NCBI RefSeq assembly: GCF_013314535.1
Contig: NZ_JABUAE010000005.1
Location: 62,001 to 126,000, forward strand
Direction: 5' to 3'
Source of the DNA: Bacillus sp. Xin1
GTDB lineage: Bacteria; Bacillota; Bacilli; Bacillales; Bacillaceae_G
DNA: 64,000 nucleotides
Below are positions 26,419-35,181 of this stretch, one piece after another. Made by a program: the position numbers and the translations under genes. The notes beneath the pieces are model-generated. The model was not told the origin of the DNA. It saw only the letters and a list, made by a program, of their open reading frames with translations, and ran no database searches. Numbering within the stretch: the first letter of the stretch is position 1; every line of letters starts with the position of its first letter.

Positions 26419-28080
26419 TTATTTAGTAAATCGATACACGATGGATTCATACGGTCTAAGGATAAGCTTTCTAATCTCCTCACCTGAATCCTCATAATTT
26501 GATATTAATATTTCTTGCTTCATCCCACTTACTTTAATCTCTTTTGGCACAGAATATGTTATTGTTTCTCCATAGAAATTATTGATTGCAAGTAGCATTT
26601 CATCATTTAACTCGCGAGTATATACCCAAACATTCGGATGATTCATATCTATAATTTCATATTTACCATCTGTAATTACGTCATATTTTTTCCTAAGGGC
26701 AATTAATTTTTTATAGTGATAAAAAACAGATTCTCTATCTTGTAAGGCGTTTTCCACATTAATCTTTTTGTAATTCTCTGCAACCGAAATCCAAGGTGTA
26801 CTTGTTGTAAAACCAGCATTTTTTTCTTCATTCCACTGCATAGGTGTACGTGAATTATCTCGAGATTTTTGTTGTAAGATTTCAATGATTTCTTTTTTTG
26901 ACATGCCCTCTGCTTGTTTCATTTTATAAATATTTAAAGATTCTACATCACGATACAAATCGATATGATCAAACCCTGGATTCGTCATGCCAATTTCTTC
27001 ACCTTGATAAATATAAGGTGTGCCTTGCAACATATGCATCGCAGTTGCTAACATTTTTGCCGATTCATTTCGGTACCGCTTATCTTCACCAAAACGAGAT
27101 ACAATGCGCGGTTGATCATGGTTACACCAGAACAGAGCATTCCAGCCCCCACCTTCTTGCATTTCAATTTGCCACTTTGACATTATTTCTTTCAACTGCC
27201 TGAAATCAAAGTCAGCTTTTGTCCATTTATCTCCATTTGGATAATCTACTTTTAAATGGTGAAAGCTGAAAGTCATACTTAATTCCTTCCGCTCTGGATT
27301 TGAATACTTAATACAATTATCAATTGTTGTAGATGACATTTCTCCAACTGTGATTACGTCTTTCCCCTCAAATACTTCATGATTCATTTCTTGTAAATAT
27401 TCATGAACACGAGGTCCATCTGTGTAGTATTTCCGTCCATCACTAGTAGCAGTTGTTCCTTCATCATCTAAAAAACGTTGATCTTTTGAAATTAAGTTAA
27501 TGACATCAAGCCGGAATCCTTTGACCCCTTTTTCAAGCCAAAAGCGCATCATTTCGTACACTCCTTCCCGAAGCTTTTCATTTTCCCAATTTAAATCAGC
27601 TTGCGTTTTATCAAACAAATGCAAATAATATTGCCCTGTTTTCTCATCATATTCCCAAGCGGAACCACCAAACTTAGACTGCCAATTGTTCTTTTCATCA
27701 CGCCATATATAAAAATCACGGTACGGGCTATTTTTATCATGGCGCGCTTCTTGAAACCACTTATGCTCCGTCGAACTATGGTTCACAACGATATCAAGCA
27801 TAATATCAATTTCACGTTTCTGCGCTTCTGATAAAAGTTCTTCAAATTCTTCCATCGTTCCATAAGATGGATCTATTGAATAATAATCACTCACATCATA
27901 GCCATTATCATTTTGCGGTGAACGATAAATGGGCGTAAGCCAAATATAATCAACACCTAGTTTTTGTAGATAATCTAATTTCTCTGTTACACCTTTTATA
28001 TCGCCTGTCTCTGTATTGTAATAGCTATTAAAGCTTTTCGGATAAATTTGATAAACAACACTTTTATGCCAATCTTTCAT
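26419..28080 (-). CDS. treA: trehalose-6-phosphate hydrolase (phosphotrehalase, GH13)
   Basis: A 553-aa cytoplasmic glycoside hydrolase family 13 enzyme that splits trehalose-6-phosphate to glucose and glucose-6-phosphate. Visible marks: DYIWLTPIYRSPQNDNGYDVSDY, MLDIVVNHSS (conserved region I), GFRLDVINLISKDQ (region II with the nucleophile Asp), VGEMSS (acid/base Glu) and NHDQPRIVSRFGED (region IV). The length fits oligo-1,6-glucosidases and phosphotrehalases alike; the third position in a treR-treP-treA cluster settles the call. The ATG is 13 nt below treP with a clear ribosome binding site, so it is co-transcribed with it. Confidence 0.92.
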   Translation of the reverse strand: MKDWHKSVVYQIYPKSFNSYYNTETGDIKGVTEKLDYLQKLGVDYIWLTPIYRSPQNDNGYDVSDYYSIDPSYGTMEEFEELLSEAQKREIDIMLDIVVNHSSTEHKWFQEARHDKNSPYRDFYIWRDEKNNWQSKFGGSAWEYDEKTGQYYLHLFDKTQADLNWENEKLREGVYEMMRFWLEKGVKGFRLDVINLISKDQRFLDDEGTTATSDGRKYYTDGPRVHEYLQEMNHEVFEGKDVITVGEMSSTTIDNCIKYSNPERKELSMTFSFHHLKVDYPNGDKWTKADFDFRQLKEIMSKWQIEMQEGGGWNALFWCNHDQPRIVSRFGEDKRYRNESAKMLATAMHMLQGTPYIYQGEEIGMTNPGFDHIDLYRDVESLNIYKMKQAEGMSKKEIIEILQQKSRDNSRTPMQWNEEKNAGFTTSTPWISVAENYKKINVENALQDRESVFYHYKKLIALRKKYDVITDGKYEIIDMNHPNVWVYTRELNDEMLLAINNFYGETITYSVPKEIKVSGMKQEILISNYEDSGEEIRKLILRPYESIVYRFTK

Positions 28081-28093
28081 GCTAAACTGCCTC

Positions 28094-29521
28094 CTACTTC
28101 TGTTTTACTCGCTTTGCAAATAACCACGTTAAAACAAATGGAACGACCACTGCGATTATCATGCCAACCACAAACATTGGAATTGATTTCGGAATGATAG
28201 AAATAAATGCTGGTAAACCACCAATTCCAATCGCTGGTGCTAATACACCATTTAGCGTGATAAATACTGCAGCAAGCGCTGATCCCGTAATTGCTGCATA
28301 AAACGGAAATTTATTTCTTAAATTCACACCAAACATTGCTGGTTCTGTAATACCGAAGTACGCTGAAATAGCTGATGTTGATGCCATACTTTTATCATTT
28401 TGATTTTTTGAAATCCAAAACATTGCAAGTGCCGCACTACCTTGTGCAATATTAGAAAGGGCAATCATTGGCCAAATAAATGTACCACCATTTTGTGAAA
28501 TCAACTGTAAATCAATTGCAATAAACATATGGTGCATACCTGTAATAACTAATGGTGCATATAGTGCTCCAAATAGCACTGCACCGATTGCAGGAACTGT
28601 TTCATATACACCAACTAAACCAGCTGTTAATAAATCACCAATATGACGTGTAACTGGACCAATAACTCCTAATGCTAATACACCAGTCACAACGATTGTT
28701 GTAATCGGTACAACTAATAGTTGTATCGCATTTGGTACACGTTTTTTCAGGAAAATCTCAACTTTACTTAGCACAAATGCTGCTGCTAAAATCGGTAAAA
28801 TTTGTCCTTGATACCCTACTTTTTCAATTTGGAACAATCCTAAAATATTAAAGTACTCAATTTTTTGTCCATCTAGTCCTGCCGATGCTTTTCCATAATT
28901 CCATGCATTTAATAAATCAGGATGTACAAGCATTAACCCCATTACAATCCCGAGTATTGGACTGCCGCCGAAACGTTTTGTCGCAGACCAACCAACAAGT
29001 GCTGGTAAGAATACAAATGCGGTATTTGCCATCATATTAATTAAATCCCATAGCCCGCCTAAGTTTGGATATACTTCTAATAAATTTTTCCCTTCAAAAA
29101 ATAAGTCTTTAGCACCTAGTAAATTATTAATCCCCATAAGTAAACCAGCTGTAACAATTGCTGGCAAAATCGGCATAAATACATCAGAAAATATCTTTAC
29201 AAATTTTTGCATCGGATTTAATTTTTGATTTCCCGAATCCTTCACATCCGCAACTGTCGATTCCTTCATACCTGCAAGCGTTATCAATTCTGCATATACT
29301 CGGTCTACATCTCCTGGACCAATAACAATTTGAAATATGCCAGCGTTATGAAACGCTCCTTTTACTAAGGAAACTTCTTGCAGTTTATCGCTATCTATTT
29401 TACTTTCATCCTTTAAAGCGATACGAAGTCTTGTTACACAGTGAGCTGCTTGTTCAATATTTTCTTTACCACCAATATATTTCAGCACTTCTTCTGCTGT
29501 TTTACGATAATCTTTCCCCAT
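28094..29521 (-). CDS. treP: PTS trehalose transporter, EIIBC
   Basis: A 475-aa phosphotransferase permease importing trehalose as trehalose-6-phosphate. EIIB is residues 1-85, with the phosphocysteine in QAAHCVTRLRIALKDESK; the EIIC domain (~105-470) has ten hydrophobic segments and the substrate region GALYAPLVITGMHHMFIAIDLQLISQNGGTFIWP. No EIIA domain is attached, as in B. subtilis, so it borrows a glucose-type EIIA. Upstream lie a consensus promoter, two TreR-type operators and a cre (29543-29608), giving trehalose induction and catabolite repression. Confidence 0.92.
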   Translation of the reverse strand: MGKDYRKTAEEVLKYIGGKENIEQAAHCVTRLRIALKDESKIDSDKLQEVSLVKGAFHNAGIFQIVIGPGDVDRVYAELITLAGMKESTVADVKDSGNQKLNPMQKFVKIFSDVFMPILPAIVTAGLLMGINNLLGAKDLFFEGKNLLEVYPNLGGLWDLINMMANTAFVFLPALVGWSATKRFGGSPILGIVMGLMLVHPDLLNAWNYGKASAGLDGQKIEYFNILGLFQIEKVGYQGQILPILAAAFVLSKVEIFLKKRVPNAIQLLVVPITTIVVTGVLALGVIGPVTRHIGDLLTAGLVGVYETVPAIGAVLFGALYAPLVITGMHHMFIAIDLQLISQNGGTFIWPMIALSNIAQGSAALAMFWISKNQNDKSMASTSAISAYFGITEPAMFGVNLRNKFPFYAAITGSALAAVFITLNGVLAPAIGIGGLPAFISIIPKSIPMFVVGMIIAVVVPFVLTWLFAKRVKQK

Positions 29522-29542
29522 ATCCCGTCCCTCTTTTCTTTT

Positions 29543-29558
29543 TTGATACCGTTTACAA
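29543..29558. promoter_or_regulatory. cre site of the treP-treA operon
   Basis: TTGATACCGTTTACAA closely fits the CcpA-binding consensus (TGNAARCGNWWWCA with one internal deviation) and lies between the -10 element and the ribosome binding site of treP. Confidence 0.65.
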
Positions 29559-29562
29559 TTAC

Positions 29563-29591
29563 ATATTAACTCGTATATATAAGTTAGTCAA
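29563..29591 (-). promoter_or_regulatory. promoter of treP-treA
   Basis: On the minus strand TTGACT (29591-29586), a 17-bp spacer and TAATAT (29568-29563), close to sigma-A consensus. The spacer is almost exactly operator 1. Confidence 0.75.
29568..29585. promoter_or_regulatory. TreR-type operator 1 (within promoter spacer)
   Basis: AACTCGTATATATAAGTT is an imperfect palindrome occupying the -35/-10 spacer. Its GTATATA core matches the known Bacillus TreR core TTGTATATACAA. Confidence 0.7.
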
Positions 29592-29592
29592 C

Positions 29593-29608
29593 ACTCGTAT
29601 ATACGAGT
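29593..29608. promoter_or_regulatory. TreR-type operator 2 (upstream of -35)
   Basis: ACTCGTATATACGAGT is a perfect 16-bp palindrome centred 24 bp from operator 1. Confidence 0.7.
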
Positions 29609-29635
29609 TCACATTATTTTTTATCGAAATACACA

Positions 29636-29669
29636 AAAAGAGATGAAACATCTATCGTTTCATCTCTTT
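29636..29669 (-). terminator. terminator of treR
   Basis: Stem AAGAGATGAAAC / GTTTCATCTCTT with T-run on the minus strand, separating treR from the treP promoter. Confidence 0.85.
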
Positions 29670-30378
29670 ATTTTCTCCGTGCCACATCCGAAAAATGAAA
29701 AATATCAAGTCGGTGACGTGACTCCGTATATTCAAACTGACTTCCATCATAAAGGTGCGTAAAGTTTTTTACAACGACTACATAATCTGTTCCATTCAAA
29801 TCTAAATACTTACGATCATCTTCTGTACAAGGCTGCACTTCGATAATACGTTGTGAATAACTAATATGTAATCCTAATTCTTTCTCGATGTATTTATAAA
29901 TCGATTTCTCGGCAATTTCCTTTGATAATCCTGGAATATATTCAGATACAAAATAGTTTACATCTAGAATCACGTTTTCTCCATCAATATTTCGAACACG
30001 TTTAATATGATCTATCTTCGCTTTTGCCTTTACGTTTAATAATTTTGCTATATCTTTTGTTGCTTCGAGCTCCTTCATCTCTACAACATTTGTTATACAA
30101 TGGCGGCCCAACCTTTCATTTTCTTCTTGAAAACTCACAATTCCACCAAAGTTGAATTCAATATTTTTTCGTTTTAAAACAAAAACACCCTTACCATGTA
30201 TTTTCTGTACATATCCACGTTCCTGTAATAAGTCCACCGCTTTTCTTACTGTTCCACGACTCGCTTCATACTGCTTCATTAACTCTGTTTCAGAAGGAAT
30301 TTTACACCCCTCTTGTAATGTGCGACTATCAATTGAATTACTTATCTCCGTATAAATTTGTTCATACTTACTTATCAT
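29668..30378 (-). CDS. treR: trehalose operon repressor, GntR family (HutC subfamily)
   Basis: A 236-aa repressor. The winged helix is at ~5-72 (GCKIPSETELMKQYEASRGTVRKAVDLLQERGYVQKIHGKGVFV) and a UTRA ligand domain is at ~90-230, ending YTESRHRLDIFHFSD, typical of TreR. The effector in Bacillus is trehalose-6-phosphate. Its operators are the two GTATATAC palindromes in front of treP. It has its own terminator and AAGGGG ribosome binding site (9-nt spacing). Unlike B. subtilis, where treR follows treA, here treR is upstream of treP. Confidence 0.92.
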   Translation of the reverse strand: MISKYEQIYTEISNSIDSRTLQEGCKIPSETELMKQYEASRGTVRKAVDLLQERGYVQKIHGKGVFVLKRKNIEFNFGGIVSFQEENERLGRHCITNVVEMKELEATKDIAKLLNVKAKAKIDHIKRVRNIDGENVILDVNYFVSEYIPGLSKEIAEKSIYKYIEKELGLHISYSQRIIEVQPCTEDDRKYLDLNGTDYVVVVKNFTHLYDGSQFEYTESRHRLDIFHFSDVARRK

Positions 30379-30552
30379 TTTGAATATCCCCTTGTCACCT
30401 TCTAATTCTATTTGTATTATAGCATGTCAAAAATCTATTCCAATCTCTCAATTATTTTCCAATACAAGAAATATCTATATAAATATTTAGTCATCAATAC
30501 GAATTTTTATAAATTTTTTCACATTTCTCTTTTCATTCTAAAAAACATGTAG

Positions 30553-30558
30553 TATACT
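30553..30558 (+). promoter_or_regulatory. -10 element of the leader-peptide/permease transcript
   Basis: TATACT at 30553-30558 has only a weak -35 (TTTTCA-like) 17-18 bp upstream. It is placed to start transcription near 30565, 30 nt before the leader ATG. Confidence 0.45.
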
Positions 30559-30594
30559 AACTTCAAAATCAGAGGAGAAAGGGAGCAAAGAACT

Positions 30595-30651
30595 ATGCTT
30601 ACCAATACGACTATAGTTACATTTGCACAAAAACATCATCATCATACTTAA
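30595..30651 (+). CDS. histidine-rich leader peptide of an attenuator
   Basis: An 18-codon frame encoding MLTNTTIVTFAQKHHHHT, with four consecutive CAT histidine codons just before the stop. GGGAG lies 9 nt before the ATG. The last base of the stop codon is the first base of RNA segment 1 of the downstream fold (30651-30762), so a ribosome at the stop would mask segment 1, while one stalled on the histidine codons would not. This is the arrangement expected for a leader peptide that senses charged tRNA-His. The downstream gene is an APC-family permease. Peptide function is inferred from codon content and geometry. Confidence 0.8.
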   Translation: MLTNTTIVTFAQKHHHHT

Positions 30652-30762
30652 CCCTTGAAACCTAGCGGAAAAATTCACGCGTAGGTACAAGGGTTATTCC
30701 CGTTGTACCTACGTTAGGCAAAGAGCCATGTAGGTATTTTTTATCTACATGGCTCTTTTTTT
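30651..30762 (+). promoter_or_regulatory. ribosome-mediated transcription attenuator (five-segment fold ending in terminator)
   Basis: Segments 1:2 pair as 30651-30667 with 30678-30694 (7+8 bp, one bulge). Segments 2:3 pair CGTAGGTACAA (30680-30690) with TTGTACCTACG (30703-30713), plus GGG/CCC. Segments 3:4 pair TACCTAC (30706-30712) with GTAGGTA (30730-30736). Segments 4:5 form the terminator, AAGAGCCATGTAG (30721-30733) with CTACATGGCTCTT (30745-30757), then eight T. The pairings are mutually exclusive in the order 1:2 + 3:4 (read-through) or 2:3 + 4:5 (termination). Predicted logic: histidine shortage switches the permease on. Confidence 0.8.
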
Positions 30763-30827
30763 GTTCTCAAAAACGCTAGTAAAAAGATGATGAATAAGCA
30801 AAACTACTACAAAGGAGATAAACAAAC

Positions 30828-32252
30828 ATGGAAACGAAAAAATGGGGTTTATGGATTTTAACAGCATTTGTTGTTGGAAATATGGTTGGTGGCGGCGTAT
30901 TTATGCTTCCAGCAAATTTAGCACAAGTATCAGGACCAATGGGTTCTACACTTGCATGGAGTATTACAGGACTTGGTGTATTTATGATTGCTCTTGTATT
31001 TGGAAACCTGGCCGTACGTAAACCAAATTTAAAGGCTGGGCCACAAAGTTACGCACAAGCAATGTTTACTTCTCAAAAGGCAGGTAAAGTTGCTGGATAT
31101 AGTATGGCATGGGGATACTGGGCGGCAAACTGGGCGGCAACTGCTTCTGTTATTATTTCATTTGCAGGATACCTATCTACATTCTTCCCAGTTTTACAAA
31201 GTAAGCAAGTTCTTTTTTCACTAAACGGATTTTCATTAGAACTTGGAAAAGGTTTAACATTTGCTGTATGTAGCATAATGCTATGGGGCATTCAATATAT
31301 TCTTTCTCAAAATATTGATAGTGCTGGTAACATGAATCTGCTTGCAACCATTGCAAAAATCATTGGATTTACAATGTTTATCGTCATTACATTATTTATT
31401 TTTAATGTTTCTAATTTTGGCGATGGTCAAACATTTATGAATGAAGCTGGGAAATCGATTCCATTAGGCGGACAAATAAATTCCGCTGCAATTGCAACTC
31501 TTTGGGCATTTATAGGAATTGAGTCAGCAGTTATGCTATCGAATCGCGCAAAATCACAGCGCGATGTAAAAAAGGCAACAATTTTCGGTTTAATTATTGC
31601 TCTTCTTATTTACATGGCAATTACACTACTGACAATGGGTGCTCTTCCACAAGATGCTTTAAAAGAGTCACAAAAACCTTTAGTAGATGCTTTAAACCTA
31701 GCCATCGGTAATAAGGGTGCTTATATCATGGCACTACTTGCACTTGTATCATTATTTGGATCTACTGTTGGCTGGATTGTTGTTAGCTCGGAAGTACCTT
31801 ATCAAGCAGCAAAGAACGGAATTTTCCCGAAATTTTTTGGAAAAACGAATAAAAAAGGAAGTCCTTCAAAATCACTGTTTATTACAAATATTATGACGCA
31901 AATTTTCTTGTTCTCAACAATATCTGGCACTGTTTCAGAAGCTTATAATTTTGCCATTGCTGTTGCGACTTTAGCTTATTTAATTCCATACCTTGTTTCT
32001 ACCCTATACCAATTAAAGCTTGTTGTTACAGGAGAGACATACGATATAACACCAGGCTCTCGAGTAAAGGATGGAATCATTACCGTACTTGCACTCCTAT
32101 ACTCCATTTGGGTAATTAAAACGGGAACAGCTGATTTAAAAACATTTTTCTTAGGAATTGGATTGTTTGTATTAGGTCTCGTTCTTTACCCGATTCTTAT
32201 GAAAAATTCATCTACTTCTGCTTCAGAACAGCCTAATAATAAAGCTAGCTAA
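30828..32252 (+). CDS. APC-family basic amino-acid/polyamine antiporter, histidine-attenuator controlled
   Basis: A 474-aa, 12-helix transporter of the basic amino-acid/polyamine antiporter family (relatives: ArcD arginine/ornithine, AdiC, histidine/histamine HdcP). It has the helix 1 motif GLWILTAFVVGNMVGGGVFMLPANLAQVSGP and a helix 6 region ATLWAFIGIESAVMLSNRAKSQRDVKKATIFG. The ATG is preceded by AAAGGAG. It lies 66 nt after a terminator that follows a four-histidine leader peptide, so histidine or a histidine-exchange substrate is the best guess; that rests on the control element, not on transporter residues. Confidence 0.82.
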   Translation: METKKWGLWILTAFVVGNMVGGGVFMLPANLAQVSGPMGSTLAWSITGLGVFMIALVFGNLAVRKPNLKAGPQSYAQAMFTSQKAGKVAGYSMAWGYWAANWAATASVIISFAGYLSTFFPVLQSKQVLFSLNGFSLELGKGLTFAVCSIMLWGIQYILSQNIDSAGNMNLLATIAKIIGFTMFIVITLFIFNVSNFGDGQTFMNEAGKSIPLGGQINSAAIATLWAFIGIESAVMLSNRAKSQRDVKKATIFGLIIALLIYMAITLLTMGALPQDALKESQKPLVDALNLAIGNKGAYIMALLALVSLFGSTVGWIVVSSEVPYQAAKNGIFPKFFGKTNKKGSPSKSLFITNIMTQIFLFSTISGTVSEAYNFAIAVATLAYLIPYLVSTLYQLKLVVTGETYDITPGSRVKDGIITVLALLYSIWVIKTGTADLKTFFLGIGLFVLGLVLYPILMKNSSTSASEQPNNKAS

Positions 32253-32260
32253 TACAACAG

Positions 32261-32310
32261 AAGCTGTGAGCTACATTCCAAATATACTGGAGTGTTTCCC
32301 ACAGCTTTTT
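32261..32310 (+). terminator. terminator of the APC antiporter gene
   Basis: Stem AAGCTGTG (32261-32268) / CACAGCTT (32300-32307) with an internal ATTCCA/TGGAGT pairing, followed by T-run. Confidence 0.75.
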
Positions 32311-32333
32311 GTATTCCTAAGAAACGTTCAACT

Positions 32334-32450
32334 AATAATCAGTGGAGGATGAAGAAAACCGCCACTAATTAAAGTTTCATTATATATTGTTTCACATGAA
32401 ACTCTTTCTATGCTAATAAAGTGAAACTTTGATTCCCCTTTATCAATTGT
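32334..32450 (-). repeat. bcr1-type fragments
   Basis: CTAATAATCAGTGG followed by GAAGAAAACC and CCACTAATTAAAG is the minus-strand copy of the first bcr1 hairpin. A second fragment with ATAAAGTGAAACTTTGAT begins near 32420 in the plus orientation. Confidence 0.6.
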
Positions 32451-32503
32451 ACTTTTAGCGGTTAAATAAACCAGCGGCACTTGAATCTACATAGTAAATA
32501 TGA

Positions 32504-33268
32504 TTACTTAAGCTCTTTTTTATAGCTAATCGCTTGCTTCCCCATTTGCTCCCAAGCTGCTTGAAATTCATTTTTGGAAACAGCGATATGTGGTTCTGCT
32601 CCAAGAGGATTATGAACATATACTTTTTCTTTATCATATCCGGTTACGAGCACACTATGCTCATAGTACGTAATACGAACCATTCCTTGCGGCGTTTCCC
32701 AATTACGAAAATGACCATCGGAAAGACGCCGAAAAGTAGAATTTGTAATGACTAAAACTGGTATCCCCGAACGAATTTGTGTATAAATACTCTCTATATC
32801 TTTTCCCGTTAAATCAATTGCTCGTTCCCCTAAATATTGCTGTGCCAATTTATAAATTGGCTTATGATATGCTCCATATCCAGGATAAGAATACGTGTAA
32901 ATATTCCCAACAAACCCCTCGTTTGGATGCCCATGTTTATTTCCAATCCAAAACGGAACTTTATGTATTTCCTTGGCTAACCTCATTTTATCTACTTGAA
33001 TATTTGCTGACTGAAGTAGCATCGCCAAACTCGTTACTTCACAACCTCTTTTTAATTCAGGAAGCTGTCTTATAAACGGAACATGTGATAAAACAATTTT
33101 CTCTGGTAAAGGTTTTGCTGTTTCTTGTTTCACTTGTTGAATCTTATATTGATTTGCTTTCCCATCCATTTTTACTGATGGAGAAGGCTTCTTATTCACT
33201 GGAGAACAACTTCCAAATAATACTGTAAAAACAAAAAGTAGCTTATACAATTGCACATATTTTTGCAT
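32504..33268 (-). CDS. C39-like cysteine peptidase, lipoprotein (YvpB type)
   Basis: A 254-aa lipoprotein (lipobox LFGSC, Cys21). The C39_2 peptidase domain has the catalytic Cys76 in LKRGCEVTSLAMLLQ, His204 in YYEHSVLVTGYD and Asn220 in VYVHNPLG, the expected catalytic order and spacing. It has no ABC transporter domain, so it is not a bacteriocin exporter; such proteins are cell-surface papain-like peptidases or amidases of unknown substrate. It stands alone. An internal TTG-starting shorter frame near the end of the gene is a shadow. Confidence 0.83.
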   Translation of the reverse strand: MQKYVQLYKLLFVFTVLFGSCSPVNKKPSPSVKMDGKANQYKIQQVKQETAKPLPEKIVLSHVPFIRQLPELKRGCEVTSLAMLLQSANIQVDKMRLAKEIHKVPFWIGNKHGHPNEGFVGNIYTYSYPGYGAYHKPIYKLAQQYLGERAIDLTGKDIESIYTQIRSGIPVLVITNSTFRRLSDGHFRNWETPQGMVRITYYEHSVLVTGYDKEKVYVHNPLGAEPHIAVSKNEFQAAWEQMGKQAISYKKELK

Positions 33269-33507
33269 ATATATAACTCTAACTCCATTTCATATTAAAA
33301 TGCCTCTTTCCTATTGTGTACGATTACAAATAAAATCTCCTTGTTATTTTTTCCCGAATCGTCTTATCACCCTATGCAGGACAAATGCGGAAGGCTTGGG
33401 CATTTTATCTAGATTTGTACAGATAAAACAAAACGTTTTATAATAAGGGTGCTATACTAAATTTCTATAAAGTAATACATAAGAAAGAATAGGTGAAATA
33501 TATACAT

Positions 33508-35037
33508 ATGAAAAACCGTGTCGTTCAATTACTATTTGTATTTACACTTGTAGCAATTGTACTTATGCTCTTAAATAAAGAGGTCATATCTTTATATAAA
33601 TTTGTTGGTGTACTATGGTCGATTACGATTATAGGAATTTCCTTCATTATTTTTATCGAAAATCGCTCTCCACAAAGTACACTTGCATGGTTTTTAGTAT
33701 TAGCGCTTCTTCCTGTTGTTGGTGTACTATTGTATGCACTTTTTGGACGAAGTCGCTGGAGAAGAACAAAACATTTGCATCGTGCAGAAGAACAGCGAAA
33801 TGTATTCCGGCAGATTTTAGAAGGCAAGCGTTTAGATGTAGCACTTCCTTCCTCATTAAATGAACGGTCTACCCATTTAACTAAAGTTGTCCAAAAATTT
33901 GGCGGTGGTCCTGTCGCAGATGAAACAACAACAAAGCTATTAACAAACGGAGAAGAAACATTTACCGAGATCATACAGGCCATCGAAAATGCACAGCATC
34001 ACATTCATATTCAATACTATATTTATCGTTCAGATGAAATCGGCACAAGAATTCGGGATGCATTAATAGAAAAAGCAAAATCGGGCGTCATCGTGCGTTT
34101 TCTTTACGATGGACTTGGAAGTAATACACTGCGAAATCGCTTCTTACAACCGATGAAAGAAGCCGGAATTGAAATCGTTGAATTTGACCCCATTCTTTCA
34201 CCGTGGCTACTGGAAACAGTCAATTATCGGAACCATCGTAAAATTGTTATTGTAGATGGAGTCATTGGTTTTACTGGTGGACTTAACGTTGGTGATGAAT
34301 ATCTTGGCCGCTCGAAAAAGTTTCCAATTTGGCGCGATAGCCATTTAAAAATAGAAGGAAAAGCATTGTATAAACTACAAGCTGTTTTTCTAGAGGATTG
34401 GCTATATGCTTCTAGCGGTTTAAATACCTATTCTTGGGATTCATTTATGAATAGAGAATACTTTCCTGGACAAGGTATTCCTCAAGCAGAAGGTGCCGTT
34501 CAGATTATCGCAAGTGGTCCAAGTTCCGATGATAAGAGCATTCGCAATGCTTTGTTAGCCGCTATGGGCTCGGCGAAAAAATCCATTTGGATCGCAACGC
34601 CCTACTTTATTCCAGATCAAGAAACATTAACATTATTGCGTTTAAGCGCCACTGCTGGAATTGATGTCCGCGTTCTATATCCAGGCAAAAACGATAGTAT
34701 CATTAGTGATCAAGCGTCCCAATCCTACTTTACACCACTCTTAAAAGCTGGAGTCTCTATTTATCGCTATAAAGATGCATTTATGCATGCGAAAATTGTA
34801 CTTGTTGATGATGAGATTGCATCAATTGGTACAGCAAATATGGATATTCGTAGCTTTGAGCTTAATTATGAGATTATTGCAATGTTATACGAATCCAAAA
34901 CAGTTCTCGATATTAAACAGGATTTTGAAGAGGACTTTAACAATTCTATAGAAATCAGATGGGAATCATTTCAAAAGCGTAGTATTCGAAAACGCATACT
35001 GGAATCCCTAATGCGTCTAATTTCACCCTTACTTTAA
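33508..35037 (+). CDS. cls: cardiolipin synthase (phospholipase D type)
   Basis: A 509-aa membrane enzyme that condenses two phosphatidylglycerols to cardiolipin. Two N-terminal helices (~5-25 and 30-60; PLDNc-like LAWFLVLALLPVVGVLLYALFGR) precede two HKD active sites: NYRNHRKIVIVDGVIGFTGGLNVGDEYLG and MHAKIVLVDDEIASIGTANMDIRSF. The start is uncertain: ATG 33508 gives the usual Cls N-terminus, with AGGTG 13 nt upstream, while the frame also opens with GTG 33493. A terminator follows at 35033-35066. Confidence 0.92.
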   Translation: MKNRVVQLLFVFTLVAIVLMLLNKEVISLYKFVGVLWSITIIGISFIIFIENRSPQSTLAWFLVLALLPVVGVLLYALFGRSRWRRTKHLHRAEEQRNVFRQILEGKRLDVALPSSLNERSTHLTKVVQKFGGGPVADETTTKLLTNGEETFTEIIQAIENAQHHIHIQYYIYRSDEIGTRIRDALIEKAKSGVIVRFLYDGLGSNTLRNRFLQPMKEAGIEIVEFDPILSPWLLETVNYRNHRKIVIVDGVIGFTGGLNVGDEYLGRSKKFPIWRDSHLKIEGKALYKLQAVFLEDWLYASSGLNTYSWDSFMNREYFPGQGIPQAEGAVQIIASGPSSDDKSIRNALLAAMGSAKKSIWIATPYFIPDQETLTLLRLSATAGIDVRVLYPGKNDSIISDQASQSYFTPLLKAGVSIYRYKDAFMHAKIVLVDDEIASIGTANMDIRSFELNYEIIAMLYESKTVLDIKQDFEEDFNNSIEIRWESFQKRSIRKRILESLMRLISPLL

Positions 35038-35066
35038 AAAGTAATCAAAATACATTTGATTACTTT
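35033..35066 (+). terminator. terminator of cls
   Basis: Stem AAAGTAATCAAA / TTTGATTACTTT followed by a T-run, overlapping the stop region. Confidence 0.85.
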
Positions 35067-35181
35067 TTTCTTTTATAATGATACATTCCCCTCCCTCTCC
35101 TTTTCTTTGCATACCATATTAAAACAAGTTATCATAAGATGTATTGTTTACTTTATGAAAATAATGTTAGGTGGGAAATAC

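Noticed and set aside
30379-30827. T-box or riboswitch in front of the APC antiporter
   Set aside because: No T-box sequence (AGGGTGGNACCGCG-like) is present; the leader peptide and alternative hairpins explain the region.
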